Origin: Patiria pectinifera
Taxonomy: Eukaryota; Echinodermata; Asteroidea; Valvatida; Asterinidae
Assembly (NCBI GenBank): GCA_029964075.1
Contig: CM057149.1
Location: forward strand, 29,402,197-29,466,196
Direction: 5' to 3'
Length of the DNA: 64,000 bases
In this document: one piece after another, positions 58,432 through 64,000 of the stretch
How the letters are laid out: each line of letters opens with the position of its first letter
Numbering within the stretch: the stretch's first letter is position 1
Notes under the pieces: generated by a model
The model's database searches: none
What the model was told of the DNA's origin: nothing
The model's input: the letters and a program-made list of their open reading frames with translations, nothing else
Position numbers and translations under genes: made by a program

Positions 58432-59510
58432 GGTACAACTATAGAATGCAGGGCCACTTTACTCTACATCCGCGCCTCCGTATGGCTGCGTGGAGGCGTG
58501 GAGACGCAGTGCCTACCTCCGAAAATCGATCGTGGAGTCGTGAAGCCGCAGTCGATATCTCCGAGAATTGCGCCCTCCATCGGTGCGCGTCTCTTCGACT
58601 CCGCGACTCCGCGCCTCCGCCACTCCGCAGTGTCCCGCGTCTTCGCGACTCTGCGACTCCACGACTCCGCGCCTCCGCCACTCAAGACAGTGCCCCGTCG
58701 CCCTCCTCCCTTCCTAATTTGCGAGCCCATTTAAAGTGGATACGGATGCTTTGTTCTCAAAAAAATTCCGCCGAGAATTGCGCCCTCTATCGGCGCGAGT
58801 CTCTGCGACTCCCCGACTCCGCGCCTCCGCCACTCCGCAGTGTCCCGCGTCTTCGCGACTCCACGACTCTGCGCCTCCGCCACTCCAGACAGTGCCCCGT
58901 CGCCCTCCTCCCTTCCTAATTTGCGAGCCCATTTAAAGTGGATACGGATGCTTCGTTCTCAAAAAAATTCCGCCGAGAATTGCGCCCTCTATCGGCGCGA
59001 GTCTCTGCGACTCCCTGACTCCGCCACTCCGCAGTGTCCCGCGTCTTCGCGACTCTGCGACTCGACGACTCCGCGCCTCCGCCACTCCAGACAGTGCCCC
59101 GTCGCCCTCCTCCCTTCCTAATTTGCGAGCCCATTTAAAGTGGATACGGATGCCTCGTTCTCAAAAAAATTCCGCCGAGAATTGCGCCCTCTATCAGCGC
59201 GAGTCTCTGCGACTCCCCGACTCCGCGCCTCCGCCACTCCAGTGCCCCGCGTCTCCGCGACTCTGCGACTCCACGACTCCGCGCCTCCGCCACTCCGCGA
59301 CTCCGCTCCGTACCGTGCCCCCAACACATTTACAAGCACGCCCTCCCTTCCGATCCTTCATGAGAAGCTTAGAAGACAAGTGCATTCGCTGTACTTAGCA
59401 CTTTTTGCAGGTTTGCATATCTATTAGTATTAGTATTACTCCTATCCATCCACGCCTCCAAGCAAAATAAAAAACCTTGCTCCGGAGTGGCCCTGCATTC
59501 TATAGTTGCT
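58432..59510. mobile_element. Inverted-repeat element carrying a 202-bp satellite
   Basis: CAACTATAGAATGCAGGGCC at 58436 and three more bases are exactly inverted at 59486-59508. Both ends abut the same minisatellite in the same orientation, so the element seems to have inserted within it. Its body is the tandem array described at 58561. Confidence 0.75.
58561..59335. repeat. Four tandem units of about 202 bp, GC-rich
   Basis: Units start with CCGAGAATTGCGCCCTC at 58561, 58771, 58973 and 59175. Each has short CGACTCCGCGCCTCCGCCAC repeats and most end CCTAATTTGCGAGCCCATTT. Long open frames occur on both strands because the repeat lacks stops. They are not genes. Confidence 0.88.
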
Positions 59511-59616
59511 CCCAACTCGGACCCACTACCAACTCGGACCGACAACCAACTCGGACCCACTACCAACTCGGACCCACCACCAACTCGGACCCATGCATGA
59601 CCAACTCGGACCCATC
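59511..59616. repeat. AACTCGGACCCAC minisatellite, right array
   Basis: Direct continuation of the 58325 array on the other side of the inserted element. Confidence 0.88.
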
Positions 59617-59830
59617 GTTTACAATCATTCAACAGCGTTGCAATCATGCAATCATTTGACATTTCATAAAGTTTGTCCACTTACCATCTGTTAATACAGT
59701 GATGCTGTTGTTAAGTATACATTTTCATTGTAGTTGTCAGGTAAAATATCTGTATTGCAGCAGTTTGTCGTTGTAAAGCACATTGAAATGCTATTTTGAC
59801 ATGCGCTGTAAAAGTGTAATTAATTATTTA

Positions 59831-60211
59831 TTTTTAGGCAGTGTATATTTTGCCGGAGACGGCAAACTTTAGTAAACGTTAGTTTGCCGGATATGCACTG
59901 AACATGCGCAGCTACTGTTTTTTTGTACTTAAACATTTTCCAGTGACAAGTTTTAGTCTGGCTCCATGCCAAAATTATCGTTGTTACCTCGTATTCACAA
60001 GATGGGATTCAGACCATTTTATAATTTCGGACTTTATTTCCCTTTTAAAAAAATCCTCCAGAGCCACAAATCTGAAAAAGAAAATGTAATGTCACCTGGA
60101 AAATGTTTAAGTACAAAAAAAAACAGTAACTGTGCATGTTCAGTGCATATCCGGCAAACTAACGTTTACTAAAGGTTTGCCGTCTCCGGCAAAATATCCA
60201 CTGCCTAAAAA
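59831..60211. mobile_element. Fold-back element with TTTTTAGGCAGTG ends
   Basis: The arms 59831 to about 59955 and 60085 to 60211 are near-perfect inverse copies, including TTTTGCCGGAGACGGCAAAC. About 130 bp between them is unpaired. No coding sequence. Confidence 0.75.
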
Positions 60212-60809
60212 GTTACACAGATTCGTAAAAAAAACCCACAAAATTCAAAGCCAGCATTTAAATTATCTTTCATCCACTTCGATCTTCGCAGCAGTAAGCT
60301 TTTTACCCGGTCCACTGAACTGATCAAGGGGTGCCGATCACTGGTGCCGATACTGCCGAATGAACTTGCTGCTGTTTGTGTGAACTGGGGACTACGCTTT
60401 GGTTCAACCGCGAAGATTAATCTCTTTGCGTTGGTGCGCCGCGCTATGAATGGGGGAGAATGATTGCAGATCAATGTTACCGCATGCATTGTGTTTGACA
60501 TTTTCGAACTGCATTCTTAATTTCCTTAACTTGATGATTACCTTTCTGTGACATATTGAAATCCTTCATTGGGTGTGATATACTTTGGTTTATATTATTT
60601 GGCACACACACAAAATGCAGATGAAAAAGGAAAACATTGCACATAGATATCCATTTCTTCATGTGAATGATTAATAAGAGAGCAAAATCAACGTAGTATG
60701 ATCAAACAACAAAACTAAAAGCCCCATTTAATATCTTCACTATATTAGCACTGTAACATTAAGATGACCTATAAATATAATCTCTGAAACTAATGATTAA
60801 GTCATTGTT

Positions 60810-60990
60810 GGGTCCGAGTTGGTCGTGCCTGGGTCCGAGTTGGTAGTGGGTCCGAGTTGGTAGTGGGTCCGAGTTGGTAGTGGGTCCGAGTTGGTAGTGG
60901 GTCCGAGTTGGTGTGGGTCCGACTTGGCGTGGGTCCGAGTTGGTGTGGGTCCGACTTGGCATGGGCCCGACTTGGTTTGGGTCCGAGTTG
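60810..60990. repeat. Same minisatellite, inverted array
   Basis: GGGTCCGAGTTGGTAGT units, about ten. The array's outer end (GGTTTGGGTCCGAGTTG) mirrors the outer end of the 58325 array (CAACTCGGACCCAAACC). Confidence 0.88.
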
Positions 60991-61085
60991 ACCTGATTCC
61001 CTGACGCCACTTCAGCGGTTGTGTACAAAGTCTATATGGACAGTCAAGAAAATTTTGTAAGTTACTTAACTTAGAGTTTAGACCA

Positions 61086-61794
61086 TGGAGGTAGGAATAG
61101 AAGGAGTTAGTACAAGCAAGATCAAACAGGCCATGTCTCCCGCCGCCATCAATCAGATAGCCTTCCGAAAACCGCAAAAATGCACGCGCATTGTAATTGC
61201 ATGCGGCTTTATGGAGAACTGCCACTAGTTTCGTTTTTCGACATCGCAAAAAAAGTGTGTTTTTTTAAGTGCTAAGCATCGCTAAGTTACGATAAGTTCT
61301 TACATCATTTGAAAGCGCTACCTTTCCGAAACTTTTGCTGTTATTTTTATTCACAGGGCATGGCAAAAAGCTGCCAAAAATGTCTTACATTTCACCAGGT
61401 AATTCACGAAATTTCACATTTATCCGAAATATGAAAATATTACTTGCCAAACGAATTATTGGCAAATTTTCATCATTTTAAAGGTGACATGACAAAGATT
61501 TTTGTTGCGCATCCGAAAAACAAGACCCCGATAGCGTGCATATGCTCAAAACGTACTGCACATGTCCGAAGTATATATTTGTTTGTTGGATGTACTCCAG
61601 TCAGGCTTCTTTGGTAGTGAACGGAGCTGAGCGGTCGGCACTAGACATAGCGTTCAAGGGGATTAACGGCGGTCGTTAAAATGCCAAGACGCTGCGTGAT
61701 ATTCCATAGCTCACCACAGTGGCCCGGATTATGCTAATTGGGATTAAAACCAGGGGGATTTTCGTGCTAACTCCTTCTATTCCTACCTCCATGC
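61086..61794. mobile_element. Inverted-repeat element with GGAGGTAGGAATAGAAGG ends
   Basis: TGGAGGTAGGAATAGAAGGA then GTTAG at the left is exactly inverted at 61769-61792. TTAGACCA before and CTAGACCA after the element form a probable 8-bp duplication with one change. Ends about 140 bp upstream of the brambleberry-like start. Confidence 0.65.
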
Positions 61795-61932
61795 CTAGAC
61801 CATGTCCAAATATTAAAAAAGGCAATTCGTAGAGTCCTAGTTATTCAGACTAAATCAAGACAGTGTTCAAATTTTTACTGTTCTAAATTTTCTACATAAT
61901 TTTTCTATTCTCTCTTCACAGCTTGGAGCCAT

Positions 61933-62125
61933 ATGGCTGTCAGTCTGCTGCTTATCACTGCCCTCGTCTCCAGAGCAGCACTTCTCATCTCTGGGGAGCC
62001 GAGGTACGAGCAAGGTGTGGTGAGAGTCAATGAAGGTGAAAGAATGCTGACCCAGATCAAGCAGTATGGAGAGCATCCGCGCTACGGCAGATGCTGGACG
62101 AGAGCTTTGGAACAAATTAATGAAG
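61933..62125 (+). CDS. Brambleberry-like coding exon 1
   Basis: The start is in good context (GCCATATGG). The exon encodes the signal peptide and a charged stretch (RVNEGERMLTQIKQYGEHPR) with WTRALEQINE at its end. It finishes with the first base of a glycine codon before gtacat. Confidence 0.8.
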
Positions 62126-63677
62126 GTACATGCAGTTGCACCTGGTAGCCCAGGTTGGACGCCGTCATCGTTGCATTTTGAAAGATGTTCAGACTCATTT
62201 TTGATCTTTTTGTAACACAGGTTGAAGTACTCTGCACTCCTCCCTAGCCCCAACCCGCGTGGTTATTCTGGCGAGAAACCCTGCCAAACTCAGCAACCTG
62301 CAACATTTGTCTAAATGACAAGCCTGCCCAGTGCAGCAATATCCATCAGGTCAAAAGTCTCGAGGCCAATCTGCCTCAGAGTCTGTGGTCCCTGAATGCA
62401 GCAGGATACAACTGTGGCATTGTTCTATGAGACTAGCTCTCATTGTCTCAGAAGCGACCATTGATGCACTGGTGTTGGTAGCTGAATGCATCAAAGTGCA
62501 CCAGACTTTTCCACCTGATGCACTGTGTTGCATCTGGCAGGGTTAGGGTTAAGACAGATGTTAGGGGCCCACGTGGGCCAAGTTGCAGGGGAAGACTGCA
62601 AACCAATCTGGGCATGGTTGGGAAACCTTTGGGGGGGGGAACTGTTCACGACCCCACATTTAAAAAAAAAAAAAAAAAAAAAATGCAGATACCAATGGCA
62701 ATCTTCCCTCCAATAATTGATTCCAAAAATATCTCACATTGCTTGTCTATCACCTTAAATTCCGTTGCACCTAAATTGACCTATCGCGGTAAAATCACGT
62801 TAGAATCGCGTCAACGCAGCTTATGAAATATTGTTCAATTACATGATATTACAATCTGTAAAAGTTAGTGTACAAAAACTACATAGGGTTGTCTAAGGGG
62901 CGTGGCTAATTGGCAAACGGCGATAGGCCAATTTAACCCATTAGCACCTGTACTACATTTTATTACTTTGTGTTTATTTACTGAAGAATCAATAGAATCA
63001 TAGAGTGCTCGGGCGGTTTCGGGCGGTACAGTGAGTGATAGGCAGGGCGGTTTGAGGTGGTACAATGACTAAAGGGTTACCAAGATCTTGGATAGAATGG
63101 GAGTAACACTTATGTTTCAACAGTGCTGCCTGAAGTCAGAGAACCCTGTGATAAATGCCGTATTGTATTCCTCCTAACTCTCCAAGATCCTTTAGACTCC
63201 ACCAAGAGGTTCTGGAGGATCTTACAGATTTGAGGAAGATGAAGCCCGGTTATTGTCCCTTGAAAGTCCATGTACTTAGAGTGTGCCATTGGGTGCCTGA
63301 ACAAAGTTGGGGTTCAGGAAGGTCAAGAAGGCCAAGTTTGGGTCGTAAATATGTTTGATTTCTCATTTGTTGGGCAGGTTGCAAACGACTCACAGACGAC
63401 GAGCAGAGTTACTTGGCCCTGACCTTCGCCAACTGCCACTTAGAGAAGGCGGGTCTACCGTCGTACCCCTGCGAGAGCGGGACAGCTGACATCCAGACCT
63501 GCCTGTCACAGCTGCGGGGCGACGCTGTAGCGTTCAACGCCTACACGGAGTTCTTCACCCACACCCAGGACATCTGCTTCTTCTTGCAAAGCCAAGTCTG
63601 GCACGAGCAGACGGAGCAGACCGTCTCCAGGCTGGCCCAGAGCTCGGAAGACGTGGCCGACAAGATGGAGGTCACAG
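61933..63677 (+). CDS. Brambleberry/KAR5-like nuclear fusion protein, 5' part (2 exons)
   Basis: Brambleberry (KAR5 in yeast, GEX1 in plants) is a nuclear-envelope protein needed for fusion of pronuclei or early-embryo karyomeres. Coding exons 61933-62125 and 63378-63677 join in phase 1, and the second ends in phase 1 before gttggt. The gene therefore continues beyond the window. The first 164 residues show a signal peptide (MAVSLLLITALVSRAALLIS) followed by cysteines at about 54, 66, 84, 96 and 106. The stretches LALTFANCHLEKAG, AFNAYTEFFTHTQDICFFLQ and SQVWHEQTEQTVSRL fit the KAR5-type luminal domain. Recognition is from memory of the family pattern. A transcript with an upstream untranslated exon is possible because the ATG lies 12 bases after an acceptor (tctcttcacag). 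Confidence 0.8.
62126..63377 (+). other. Brambleberry-like intron 1
   Basis: Phase-1 GT-AG intron with a poly-A run at 62661-62683 and a degraded CCAAGATCCT/AGGATCTTAC fold-back near 63181-63226. Nothing else seen. Confidence 0.75.
63378..63677 (+). CDS. Brambleberry-like coding exon 2
   Basis: The acceptor is gttgggcag. The exon begins CKRLTDDEQSYLALTFANCH and is much richer in GC than its flanks. It holds four of the five conserved cysteines seen in this fragment and the YTEFFTHTQDICFFLQSQ segment. The donor follows ACAG. Confidence 0.85.
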
Positions 63678-63789
63678 GTTGGTGATTTGATAGGGAATGG
63701 GATAATATTGACGCTTGCGGGCTTGTGTGCAGCTTATGAGAACATCTGTTCATTTGCATGCCAGTTTTTGTCAGTTGCTGCGAGTTGCC

Positions 63790-63880
63790 ATAATAATAAT
63801 GTGGTGATTTTATAGAACTTTGTATCAAAGGTCTCAAAGCGCTTCACAATTATTACCCCTGTTCATCAGGCCATGTTTTT
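63790..63880 (+). repeat. SINE/LINE tail fragment
   Basis: An ATAATAATAAT run is followed by TCTCAAAGCGCTTCACAATT and ATTACCCC. A similar AGCGCTTACAG/ATTATTATTACCCC segment is at 56717-56742. Confidence 0.45.
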
Positions 63881-64000
63881 GCAGCAGCTCTAGATCAGCG
63901 CATTCTGGTCTCTGCCTTCACAGGTACCAAGGGCGGATCCAGAACACAATTTTGGGGGGCAAAAAAAATTTTAGTCCCCAAAAAGTGTGTCCAAAAAAAA

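Larger units (their letters stand above)
55086..61932. other. ATG7-brambleberry divergent spacer, repeat-filled
   Basis: About 6.8 kb between the two start codons. It should hold both promoters and any untranslated first exons, but I cannot place them. Most of the stretch is the elements listed separately. Confidence 0.6.

Noticed and set aside
58233..59427. Long overlapping open frames on both strands, up to 228 codons
   Set aside because: They read through the 202-bp satellite and the minisatellite. The peptides are simple repeats in every frame, with no splice or start logic.
60797..61249. 150-codon open frame on the - strand
   Set aside because: Most of it is the minisatellite (repeating TNSDP/PTRTHYQLG), and the rest shows no family match.

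Overview
This is eukaryotic nuclear DNA. It is AT-rich and intron-rich, and packed with short inverted-repeat transposons, tRNA-derived SINEs, homopolymer runs and TGTACATG-type microsatellite. The gene content fits an invertebrate deuterostome or a related marine metazoan. The species cannot be named from the sequence alone. Almost all open frames longer than 60 codons here are chance frames or repeat DNA. The real genes are split into short exons, which I rebuilt by hand from homology, GT-AG borders and codon phase.

Three genes are supported. (1) A VGLL4 orthologue lies on the + strand with four coding exons (7828-7915, 16573-16786, 21940-22250, 24599-24852), giving 288 aa. It has an N-terminus like the short vertebrate isoform, an RPSVITCA block and two TDU motifs that bind TEAD. 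(2) A complete ATG7 orthologue lies on the - strand with 18 coding exons between 55085 and 35025, giving 713 aa in one unbroken frame. It has the GxGxxG nucleotide loop, the catalytic cysteine (Cys577), two CxxC zinc pairs and the SDDE tail. (3) The 5' part of a brambleberry/KAR5-type nuclear fusion gene lies on the + strand (exons 61933-62125 and 63378-63677) and runs off the right edge.

Layout: 1-7.8 kb is upstream sequence with fold-back elements. 7.8-24.9 kb is VGLL4, whose 8.7 kb first intron holds two sizeable DNA-transposon derivatives. 24.9-35.0 kb is the VGLL4-ATG7 convergent spacer, with a tandem array and SINEs. 35.0-55.1 kb is ATG7. 55.1-61.9 kb is a dense nest of transposons and satellites between the divergently oriented ATG7 and brambleberry genes. 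61.9-64.0 kb is brambleberry. From what I recall of the human genome, VGLL4 and ATG7 are also tail-to-tail neighbours on chromosome 3p25, so this looks like an ancient linkage.

The genes act in separate pathways: VGLL4 in Hippo/TEAD transcription repression, ATG7 as the autophagy E1-like enzyme, and brambleberry in nuclear envelope fusion. I found no new gene system. The most unusual content is structural: several inverted-repeat elements with target duplications that can be read directly, a MITE family with a hairpin that changes in matched pairs, a MITE end 17 bp from an ATG7 splice acceptor, and a composite satellite/transposon region at 55.7-61 kb.
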